34,424 nucleotides of DNA from Arcobacteraceae bacterium (lineage in GTDB: Bacteria; Campylobacterota; Campylobacteria; Campylobacterales; Arcobacteraceae): assembly GCA_021107755.1 (NCBI GenBank), contig JAIOSF010000001.1:1-34424 (forward strand), written 5' to 3'. Of the stretch, positions 6,734-14,453 are shown piece after piece (position 1 is the stretch's first letter; each line of letters starts with the position of its first letter). Position numbers and translations under genes: made by a program. The notes under the pieces were generated by a model. It worked only from the letters and a program-made list of their open reading frames with translations, did no database searches and had not been told where the DNA came from.

Positions 6734-8820
6734 TGTGTTTCCTCTTTTTTATTTGTTATTGATTGTGCTTGAATAGCTGTAATTGCAATAGTATTTACTA
6801 TATCACTTACTAAACAACCTCGACTTAAATCATTGATTGGTTTATTCAATCCTTGCAATACTGGACCAATAGCAACAGCTCCACTACTTCTTTGAACTGC
6901 TTTATAGGTATTGTTTCCTGTATTTAAGTCTGGAAATATCAATACATTTGCATCTCCTGCAACTAAACTATTTGGTAGCTTCTGAGCTGCAACACTTTTT
7001 TCAATAGCTGCATCATATTGAATAGGTCCTTCAACTAAAAGATTCCCCTCGTCTTGAAGTATTTTTGTAGCCTCTTTCACTTTTTCTACATCATCGCCAC
7101 TTCCACTTTGTCCTGTCGAATAGGAAAGCATCGCTACTTTTGGTTCTATCCCAAAAGCAAGTGCAGTTTTAGCACTACTTTTAGCTATAGCAGCCAACTC
7201 TTGTGCTGTTGGGTCTAAGTTAATTGCACAATCACCATATACCAAAACTTTTGTATCTAAACACATAAAAAATACACTAGAAACTATAGGAGTATCAGGT
7301 GTAGTTTTAATGATTTGTAGTGCTGGTCTTACTGTGTCAGCTGTAGTACTAATACTTCCACTTACCATCCCCCCTGCAAGTCCTGTTTGTACCATCATAG
7401 TTGCAAAATAGTTTGGAGTAGTTTGTAGTATCTCTGTAGCTTGTTCTAGTGTAAGTCCTTTATGTTTTCGTAAATTATAAAACTCTTGACTTAACATCGG
7501 AAGATGTTTTGATGTTGCAGGATTCACCACTGTTGCTTTTGAGATATCTATACCTAGTAAACTTGCTCTATGATTTATCTCTAACGCATCTCCTAATAAT
7601 ACTATATCTACAACATTAGAATTAAGAAGTATTTGGGTAGCTTTGAGTATTCTTTCATCTTTTGCTTCTGGCAATACAATTGTTTGTTTATTTTCCCTTG
7701 CTCTTTTTAAAAGAGAGTATTCAAACATCAAAGGTGTCATTATATGATTTGTATCTACTAATAGATGTTTTTCAATTTCATCTATATCTACAGAAGAGTT
7801 AAAAAGCCCTTCAATTAAAGATGTTTTTCTTTTATTATCTGCTTTTATTATAGCTTTAATATCTGATACTTTTTTTGCAATATTAAAAGTATTCTCTTCC
7901 ACTTTTAATATTGGGATATGCTCATTAAATCCTTTTAAAAGTTCTTTGATTGGCTTTTTGAGTTTCATATCACCAGTTAAAAGTATACAACTAATACTAG
8001 GTATTGTTTTAGAATGAACAGCAGCAATTGAGCCCACAACTATATCACTTCTATCTGCAGGAACTATGATAAGATCATTTGGTTGAATATATTTAATATA
8101 ATTGTCAAAACTCATAGCTGCTACTTTTATATTATCTATATTTCTGTGCAAATATTCTGGCACCTCAAAAACAACTTGAGCATTAAGTCTATTTTGTATA
8201 TCCCAAATAGTTAAAGCTGATAATTCTTGTATCTCCTCTATACAGTACAATAAATAGTCATTTTTACTACTTTCTATATCTTCTATATATTCTTTGTTTA
8301 CCCTATTAATAAAAGTAGCAAAATGTAATGACCCACTATGTTTTATATTTGATTCCTCTATTGCTATATCTTCCAGTAATTGTGTATAAGTTTTATCTTT
8401 ACCATTTAAAACAGATATAAAACTTGTATCAAAATTTTTTGCTAACTCTAAATTGATATCAAAATCTGAAATAACAGATAAACTATCTGTACTCACCCCT
8501 TGTATCAATACAAAATCATAATTTGCTTTAAGCTTTTCATATTTTTCTATAAGTATCTCATAAAGTTTATCTACTTTATTTGCTGATATAAGCTCTTTCG
8601 CTCTTTTTATATCAACCCCAAAGCAATCTTTTTTATCAATTTCTAGTTTAAAATTATTTACTATTAGGTCTATATCGTTGTTTGGAACTTGTGATACTAT
8701 TGGTCTAAAAAACGCTACTTTCTCATATTTTCGCTTTAAAAGTGCCATTAAACCAAAAGATATAACAACGGCCCCTGATTCTATCTCTTGAGGTGATATG
8801 TAAAGTGATTTTAATTTCAT
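6730..8820 (-). CDS. pta: Phosphate acetyltransferase (long form)
   Basis: Interconverts acetyl-CoA and acetyl phosphate; with AckA it forms the acetate activation and overflow pathway. The 696-aa product has the long three-part architecture: an N-terminal P-loop-like domain (about 1-200), a DRTGG domain (about 210-330) and the C-terminal catalytic PTA_PTB domain (about 370-690). The catalytic domain includes KDERILKA, GLAGGMVSGS, SYSTGQSGSG, GPIQYDAAI and FPDLNTGN. The Walker A position reads PQEIESGAVVIS, without the usual GK[ST], so nucleotide binding there is doubtful; this does not affect the C-terminal catalytic centre. The ATG at 8820 and downstream ATGA overlap are clear. Confidence 0.95.
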   Translation of the reverse strand: MKLKSLYISPQEIESGAVVISFGLMALLKRKYEKVAFFRPIVSQVPNNDIDLIVNNFKLEIDKKDCFGVDIKRAKELISANKVDKLYEILIEKYEKLKANYDFVLIQGVSTDSLSVISDFDINLELAKNFDTSFISVLNGKDKTYTQLLEDIAIEESNIKHSGSLHFATFINRVNKEYIEDIESSKNDYLLYCIEEIQELSALTIWDIQNRLNAQVVFEVPEYLHRNIDNIKVAAMSFDNYIKYIQPNDLIIVPADRSDIVVGSIAAVHSKTIPSISCILLTGDMKLKKPIKELLKGFNEHIPILKVEENTFNIAKKVSDIKAIIKADNKRKTSLIEGLFNSSVDIDEIEKHLLVDTNHIMTPLMFEYSLLKRARENKQTIVLPEAKDERILKATQILLNSNVVDIVLLGDALEINHRASLLGIDISKATVVNPATSKHLPMLSQEFYNLRKHKGLTLEQATEILQTTPNYFATMMVQTGLAGGMVSGSISTTADTVRPALQIIKTTPDTPIVSSVFFMCLDTKVLVYGDCAINLDPTAQELAAIAKSSAKTALAFGIEPKVAMLSYSTGQSGSGDDVEKVKEATKILQDEGNLLVEGPIQYDAAIEKSVAAQKLPNSLVAGDANVLIFPDLNTGNNTYKAVQRSSGAVAIGPVLQGLNKPINDLSRGCLVSDIVNTIAITAIQAQSITNKKEETQ

Positions 8821-8869
8821 TTTGTAACCTTTATCTCTATTGTGTTTTAATTTTACTATACAAAAGTTA

Positions 8870-9211
8870 CTATTTGGTTTTAGCTACTTGAATATCTTTT
8901 TCATATCTATAAATCATAAAGTCAAACATACTAGCAGTTTGATTTGCTTTAAAAAACATACTCATCTCATACAGTCTAAACGACACTCTATAAAATGCAG
9001 TAAAAGGGATAAGGTAACTTGCCATTGTTTCTAACCCACGATTTGGATAATATTCATCGATCTCCTCTTTTAGTCGTCCTAGTTTTTCATGGGCTCGTGA
9101 TACCTCAACAGGGTCATTTGATTTGATAACATTGAGTGCCAAAACTAGATTAACCACAAACATCAAAGCATTAAGGTTCCAACCTATTATAAATATCTCA
9201 CTATAACTCAT
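8870..9211 (-). CDS. Small conserved-looking membrane protein
   Basis: 113 aa of unknown function. The first 27 residues contain a hydrophobic helix (IIGWNLNALMFVVNLVLAL); a charged helical region follows (about 32-58), then a second hydrophobic or amphipathic stretch (about 62-86) and a basic C-terminus. No catalytic motif or Cys pair is seen. The ATG at 9211 has GGAG five bases upstream and a TATAAT box (9243-9238) on the same strand, so the gene is well supported. It lies 49 nt before pta and may be the first gene of that operon, but no role in acetate metabolism can be inferred. Confidence 0.65.
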   Translation of the reverse strand: MSYSEIFIIGWNLNALMFVVNLVLALNVIKSNDPVEVSRAHEKLGRLKEEIDEYYPNRGLETMASYLIPFTAFYRVSFRLYEMSMFFKANQTASMFDFMIYRYEKDIQVAKTK

Positions 9212-9237
9212 CTTTTCTCCAAAATTCTATTTGTAAG

Positions 9238-9261
9238 ATTATAGCAAACAATAGATATAAT
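9238..9261. promoter_or_regulatory. Divergent promoter pair (minus: small membrane protein gene; plus: ywbE)
   Basis: On the minus strand TATAAT reads from 9243 to 9238, about 27 nt before the ATG at 9211. On the plus strand TATAAT lies at 9256-9261, about 27 nt before the ATG at 9288. The two boxes are only 12 nt apart, so the two polymerases would compete or be co-regulated. Confidence 0.55.
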
Positions 9262-9287
9262 CTCATAAAAGTAAAGGAATTATTCAT

Positions 9288-9479
9288 ATGGATGGAAAAA
9301 AAAGAATCAATATAAAACAAGGTTTAAAAGTAAATATAGTTTTAAAAGAAGACCAAAGAAGTGGGAAACTAACTAGCGGAGTAGTTAAAGATATCCTTAC
9401 AAACTCTCCAACACATCCACATGGAATAAAGGTGCGTCTTACTAATGGTGATGTAGGTAGAGTTCAAGAGATTTGTTAA
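9288..9479 (+). CDS. ywbE: YwbE-family small protein
   Basis: A 63-aa basic, single-domain beta protein. The pattern G-L-K-V-N-I-V-L-K-E-D-Q-R-S-G-K-L-T-x-G-V-V-K-D-I-L-T-x-S-x-x-H-P-H-G-I-K-V-R-L matches the YwbE (DUF2196) family, whose function is unknown; the fold and charge suggest nucleic-acid binding, which is inference. AAAGGA at 9273-9278 gives a good ribosome binding site. It is joined to the methyltransferase gene by TAATG, which suggests a shared role in RNA or ribosome maintenance. Confidence 0.85.
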   Translation: MDGKKRINIKQGLKVNIVLKEDQRSGKLTSGVVKDILTNSPTHPHGIKVRLTNGDVGRVQEIC

Positions 9480-10396
9480 TGGATACTCTAAAAGAAGTAT
9501 TAGAAAAAAACTCTTTAAACCTAACAAATGAATTTAAGAGAATTTTTCATGGTCGAGGTGAAGTGTATGAGAATTGGAAATTTTTAACTATTGATTCTAT
9601 TGATGATATTTTAAGTGTAGCATTTTATAGTGAAATATCATTAGAACTAGAAACTGAACTTTTAAATATGTTAGTAAATTTCATACAAAACACAAGACAC
9701 TCAACTATTATTTTGCAAAGACGCTATATAGATAAAACTGTCACTGAAGTTATAATAGGAAGACTTACGGATGAAAATATAGCTGTAGAAAATAATCTCA
9801 AATTTAAACTTAATCTTCAATCAAATCAAAACAGTGGATATTTTCCTGATATGAAAAATGGGAGAGAATATATAAATAATATCTCAAAAGACAAAAAGGT
9901 ATTAAATCTTTTTTCATACACTTGTGGATTTAGTTTAGCAGCTTTAAAAGGTGGTGCAAAAAGTGTAGTGAATATGGATATGGCAAAAGGTGCTTTAAAC
10001 ACTGGTAGAGTAAATCATCAACTCAATAATCTTGATACTAAAAAAGTAAAATTCTATCCCCATAATATTTTAAAATCTTTTGGAAGAATTAAAAGAGATG
10101 GTCCTTTTGATATCATCATCATAGACCCACCAACTTTTCAAAGAGGAAGCTTTGAAGCAACAAAAGATTATCAAAAAATAATCAAAAAACTTCATGAATT
10201 TGCAAGTGAAGGTTGTACTGTTTTAGCGTGTCTCAATGCTCCACAATTAGATGAAAACTACATAATCAATATTTTTAAAGAGTTTGCACCAAATTTTAGT
10301 TTTGTAAAACGACTTGACAATCCTAAAGAATTTGAAACTTCTCAACCACAAAGAGCTTTAAAAAATCTAGTATTTAATAAATTAATTATTCCTTAA
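9479..10396 (+). CDS. Class I SAM-dependent methyltransferase, RlmI/RlmK-like
   Basis: Probably methylates rRNA (23S, at a base). After a divergent N-terminal region of about 120 residues, a Rossmann methyltransferase domain has motif I VLNLFSYTCGFSLAA, an acidic residue after the next strand (VVNMDMAKGALNTGR), and the catalytic DPPTF motif (IIIIDPPTFQRGSF). These are hallmarks of the Methyltrans_SAM group with RlmI and the RlmK half of RlmL. No PUA or THUMP RNA-binding domain is evident. The reading frame opens at a TTG at 9473, but ATG at 9479, overlapping the ywbE stop by one base, is the better start (305 aa). The precise target base is unknown. Confidence 0.8.
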   Translation: MDTLKEVLEKNSLNLTNEFKRIFHGRGEVYENWKFLTIDSIDDILSVAFYSEISLELETELLNMLVNFIQNTRHSTIILQRRYIDKTVTEVIIGRLTDENIAVENNLKFKLNLQSNQNSGYFPDMKNGREYINNISKDKKVLNLFSYTCGFSLAALKGGAKSVVNMDMAKGALNTGRVNHQLNNLDTKKVKFYPHNILKSFGRIKRDGPFDIIIIDPPTFQRGSFEATKDYQKIIKKLHEFASEGCTVLACLNAPQLDENYIINIFKEFAPNFSFVKRLDNPKEFETSQPQRALKNLVFNKLIIP

Positions 10397-10430
10397 AAGA
10401 CAAAACTACTCTTATTTGTATATATTATAT

Positions 10431-10483
10431 TACACCAAGTGTATATATACTACACAATATAATGTATACTTATAAAAGTATAC
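10431..10483. promoter_or_regulatory. Cluster of dyads (putative operator) upstream of the LRV/4-Cys gene
   Basis: Two elements lie in the 110-nt gap. First, TACAC (10431-10435), GTGTA (10439-10443) and TACAC (10451-10455) make overlapping inverted repeats around the perfect palindrome GTATATATAC (10441-10450). Second, GTATACTT (10464-10471) and AAGTATAC (10476-10483) form a perfect 8+8 dyad with a 4-nt centre. The second ends 23 nt before the ATG at 10507, where a repressor would block transcription. No regulator family can be named from these sites. Confidence 0.5.
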
Positions 10484-10506
10484 TATGTTTATAAAAAGGA
10501 ATAAAA

Positions 10507-10839
10507 ATGAGCGCAATGATAAACATAGATGAAGAGTTAAACTTAGCAATAAACAGTTCCGATATATCGATTTTACATAAACTAAAAAGAAATGTAAACA
10601 CAGTAGTGAGAAGAGCATTAGCAACAAATGTCCATACACCAAAAGAGATTCTTGATACTTTGGCATATGACCCAGTATTAAATGTATCATATATGGCTAT
10701 ACAAAACCCAAGTTGTAGTGTAGTGCGAGATTTTAACCATATCTCACATCCTTGTATCAAATGTAATGAACATATTGGAAGTAATAGTTGTAATAGCTGT
10801 AGTGTTTTACAAGAGTTTAATGCTAAACATGGGTATTAA
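10507..10839 (+). CDS. Small leucine-rich-variant (LRV) repeat protein with a four-cysteine C-terminus
   Basis: 110 aa. Residues about 20-69 read as two 24-residue alpha-helical repeats; the clearer one is TPKEILDTLAYDPVLNVSYM followed by AIQNP, close to the leucine-rich variant consensus (T-P-x-x-L-x-x-L-A-x-D-P-x-x-x-V). The C-terminal part has C83-x2-C86-x8-C95-x2-C98, plus Cys70 nearby, which would suit a zinc or iron-sulfur site. An Azotobacter LRV protein carries a 4Fe-4S cluster next to LRV repeats, but at its N-terminus. Function is unknown; a protein-binding or redox-sensing role is inference. The ATG at 10507 has AAAAGGA six bases upstream. It is a single gene with its own dyad-rich promoter region and a strong 3' hairpin. 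Confidence 0.7.
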   Translation: MSAMINIDEELNLAINSSDISILHKLKRNVNTVVRRALATNVHTPKEILDTLAYDPVLNVSYMAIQNPSCSVVRDFNHISHPCIKCNEHIGSNSCNSCSVLQEFNAKHGY

Positions 10840-10851
10840 ACTCTTGTAAAA
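10805..10851. repeat. 17-bp perfect hairpin at the 3' end of the LRV/4-Cys gene
   Basis: TTTTACAAGAGTTTAAT (10805-10821) and its exact reverse complement (10835-10851) are separated by 13 nt. The left arm codes for the last residues of the protein and the right arm contains the stop codon. No T-run follows on either strand, so it is not a textbook intrinsic terminator; 3'-end stabilisation or termination remain possible. Confidence 0.6.
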
Positions 10852-10925
10852 TCATCAAAAATTATTCTTCAATATTTAAAACTCAAGAACTCATACTTTT
10901 TATAAAATAAACTCATCACATCGAA

Positions 10926-10949
10926 ACCAAATCAATCATTTGGTAAAAT
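10926..10949 (+). promoter_or_regulatory. Candidate ligA promoter with overlapping dyad
   Basis: ACCAAAT (10926-10932) and ATTTGGT (10938-10944) form a 7+7 dyad, and an extended -10 TTTGGTAAAAT ends at 10949. The 24-nt stretch from 10928 closely matches the one in front of ovoA (14405-14428). Confidence 0.45.
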
Positions 10950-10959
10950 ATCTCATTAA

Positions 10960-12939
<1,980 letters not shown>

Positions 12940-13011
12940 ATTATAGTTTATGCTACATTAATACTATACAATAATGATAAGATTTTATTATATTAAATTT
13001 TGGAGATAAAT

Positions 13012-13482
13012 ATGGAAAGTAATGTTTTAAATACAGATATAAGATCAATGCAAATGAGTGTTTTAATGACACCAGATAAAGCGAACTTTACAGGGCATGT
13101 TCATGGTGGAGAACTTTTAAAATATTTGGATCAAATAGCCTATGCATGTGCGACAAGATATTGTGGACACTATGTTGTAACACTTTCTGTTGATAAAGTA
13201 CTTTTCAAACACCCTATTTTTGTAGGGGATTTTGTGACATTTTTTGCACATGTAAATTATACAGGTACAACCTCTATGGAGATAGGGATAAAGGTAGTTT
13301 CTGAAAATATTCAAAAACAAGTTGCAACCCATACCCATACTTGTTATTTCACTATGGTTGCTTTAGGTGATGATAAAAAACCAACTCCAGTTCCACCTCT
13401 CAATCCACAATCAGATGAGTGTAAAAGAAGATTTGAAGATGGGAAAAGAAGAAGAGATGTTAGATTGAAAAATAAATTGTAA
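13012..13482 (+). CDS. Acyl-CoA thioesterase, hot-dog fold (YciA/BACH type)
   Basis: Hydrolyses acyl-CoA to free CoA and fatty acid in the cytoplasm. The 156-aa product has one hot-dog domain with the signature N-F-T-G-H-V-H-G-G-E-L-L-K-Y-L-D-Q-I-A (catalytic-loop Asp at the helix) and a second conserved strand (LSVDKVLFKHPIFVGDFV). The C-terminal tail after about residue 125 is Pro/Lys/Arg-rich. TGGAG at 13001-13005 sets the ATG at 13012 as start rather than the in-frame TTG at 13000. Such enzymes are typically hexamers with broad chain-length range; its physiological substrate cannot be told. It converges on yajQ across a shared hairpin. Confidence 0.87.
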   Translation: MESNVLNTDIRSMQMSVLMTPDKANFTGHVHGGELLKYLDQIAYACATRYCGHYVVTLSVDKVLFKHPIFVGDFVTFFAHVNYTGTTSMEIGIKVVSENIQKQVATHTHTCYFTMVALGDDKKPTPVPPLNPQSDECKRRFEDGKRRRDVRLKNKL

Positions 13483-13500
13483 TTTTACTACAATTTATTT
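13470..13500. terminator. Bidirectional intrinsic terminator
   Basis: AAATAAATTGTA (13470-13481) and its exact reverse complement (13489-13500) enclose a 7-nt loop between two converging genes, with A-rich and T-rich sequence on the outer flanks. The stem contains both stop codons. It is AT-rich but placed where a two-way terminator is expected. Confidence 0.6.
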
Positions 13501-14005
13501 ATCTAAAGTTGTCAAAAGTTAATGGTGCTTTTAAATCCTCTAAAGATTTAAGATGTTTCATAACATTTTGTAAATCATCAAGATTTTTTCCAGTTACTCG
13601 TATCTCATCACCTTGATTTGCAGCTGTTACTTTGAGTTTTAAATCTTTTATCTCTTTTTGGATTCTTCTTGCTTCATCAGCTTCAATACTATCAATAATT
13701 TTATAAGTAAACTTTCTATTGTTTCCACTTGAATCTTCAGATTTTAACTCTTCTATAGAGTTTATAGAGACACCTCTTTTATTCATCTTAGAGATAATTA
13801 TATCTTTCATTGCATCTATTTTATTATCACTTGCACTAATAAGTGTTAAGGTTTTTGCACCAACATTAAGGTCTATCTCTTTTGTAATTCCTTTGAAGTC
13901 ATAACGGTTGTCAACCTCTTTTTGTGCTTGTATTACTGCATTTTTCATCTCTTGCATATCAAGTTTTGCAGAGATATCAAAGCTATGTTCTTTTGATTTT
14001 GCCAT
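13499..14005 (-). CDS. yajQ: YajQ-family nucleotide-binding protein
   Basis: 168 aa, the usual family length. It has the YajQ opening (MAKSKEHSFDISAKLDMQEM), NRYDFKG near residue 32, and the tandem alpha/beta ferredoxin-like halves with VTAANQGDEIRVTGK and the C-terminal L-T-F-D-N-F-R. Members bind GTP/ATP or cyclic di-GMP and in Xanthomonas act as a c-di-GMP effector; in this organism the role is not known. The gene is 13 nt downstream of the parvulin gene and probably co-transcribed. The HD-GYP phosphodiesterase gene at 20.4-21.3 kb may deplete the same messenger, but that link is speculation. Confidence 0.92.
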   Translation of the reverse strand: MAKSKEHSFDISAKLDMQEMKNAVIQAQKEVDNRYDFKGITKEIDLNVGAKTLTLISASDNKIDAMKDIIISKMNKRGVSINSIEELKSEDSSGNNRKFTYKIIDSIEADEARRIQKEIKDLKLKVTAANQGDEIRVTGKNLDDLQNVMKHLKSLEDLKAPLTFDNFR

Positions 14006-14018
14006 TGAGTCTTAGCTC

Positions 14019-14303
14019 CTAATCTTCTCTAGATGTAGTTTCTAATAGATGCCATCCAAATTGTGTTTTCACTGGTCCATGGACAACTCCAACTTCCTCT
14101 TCAAATACAACTTTATCAAACTCAGGAACCATAGCACCTCGTGGAAAACTTCCTAAATCTCCACCCTCAGCTCCTGATGGACATTGAGAATAATCTTGTG
14201 CTGCTTTTTCAAATGTTGTTTCACCTGCTGCTATTTTCTTTTTTAGTTCATTACAAACCACTTCATCTGCTACTAATATATGTCTTGCACTTGCTGTTGC
14301 CAT
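14019..14303 (-). CDS. ppiC: Single-domain parvulin peptidyl-prolyl isomerase
   Basis: Catalyses cis-trans isomerisation of Xaa-Pro bonds. The 94-aa product is a bare parvulin domain: ARHILVAD at the start, FEKAAQDYSQCPSG, GGDLGSFPRGAMVPEFD, GPVKTQFGWHLL at the end. There is no signal peptide, so it should work in the cytoplasm like E. coli PpiC. ATG at 14303 has AAAGG seven bases upstream. It begins a two-gene unit with yajQ and is divergent from ovoA. Confidence 0.9.
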   Translation of the reverse strand: MATASARHILVADEVVCNELKKKIAAGETTFEKAAQDYSQCPSGAEGGDLGSFPRGAMVPEFDKVVFEEEVGVVHGPVKTQFGWHLLETTSRED

Positions 14304-14379
14304 TTTATAACCTTTTAATATAATCTATTTAATCTCAATAAAATAATAAACCTACATGAAAACTATACAAGAGTATTAT

Positions 14380-14426
14380 TTGATTTGGTAAAATATTATT
14401 GTATCAAATCAATCTTTTGGTAGAAT
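14380..14426 (+). promoter_or_regulatory. Candidate tandem promoters and dyad upstream of ovoA
   Basis: Two extended -10 boxes face ovoA: TTTGGTAAAAT ending at 14394 and TTTGGTAGAAT ending at 14426. TTGATTTG (14380-14387) and its reverse complement CAAATCAA (14405-14412) form a perfect 8+8 inverted repeat with a 17-nt spacer that contains the first -10. A regulator binding both arms could switch between the two promoters; the regulator is unknown. Confidence 0.45.
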
Positions 14427-14453
14427 AAAACTAAAGAAAAAAGTGGGTAAATT

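Noticed and set aside
10430-10760. Two minus-strand frames over the LRV/4-Cys gene
   Set aside because: They overlap a better supported plus-strand gene with a clear AAAAGGA site; the hydrophobic translations are typical of antisense AT-rich DNA.
14019-14303. Periplasmic SurA/PpiD-like chaperone
   Set aside because: The gene encodes only one parvulin domain with no signal peptide or membrane anchor, so a cytoplasmic PpiC-type enzyme fits better.
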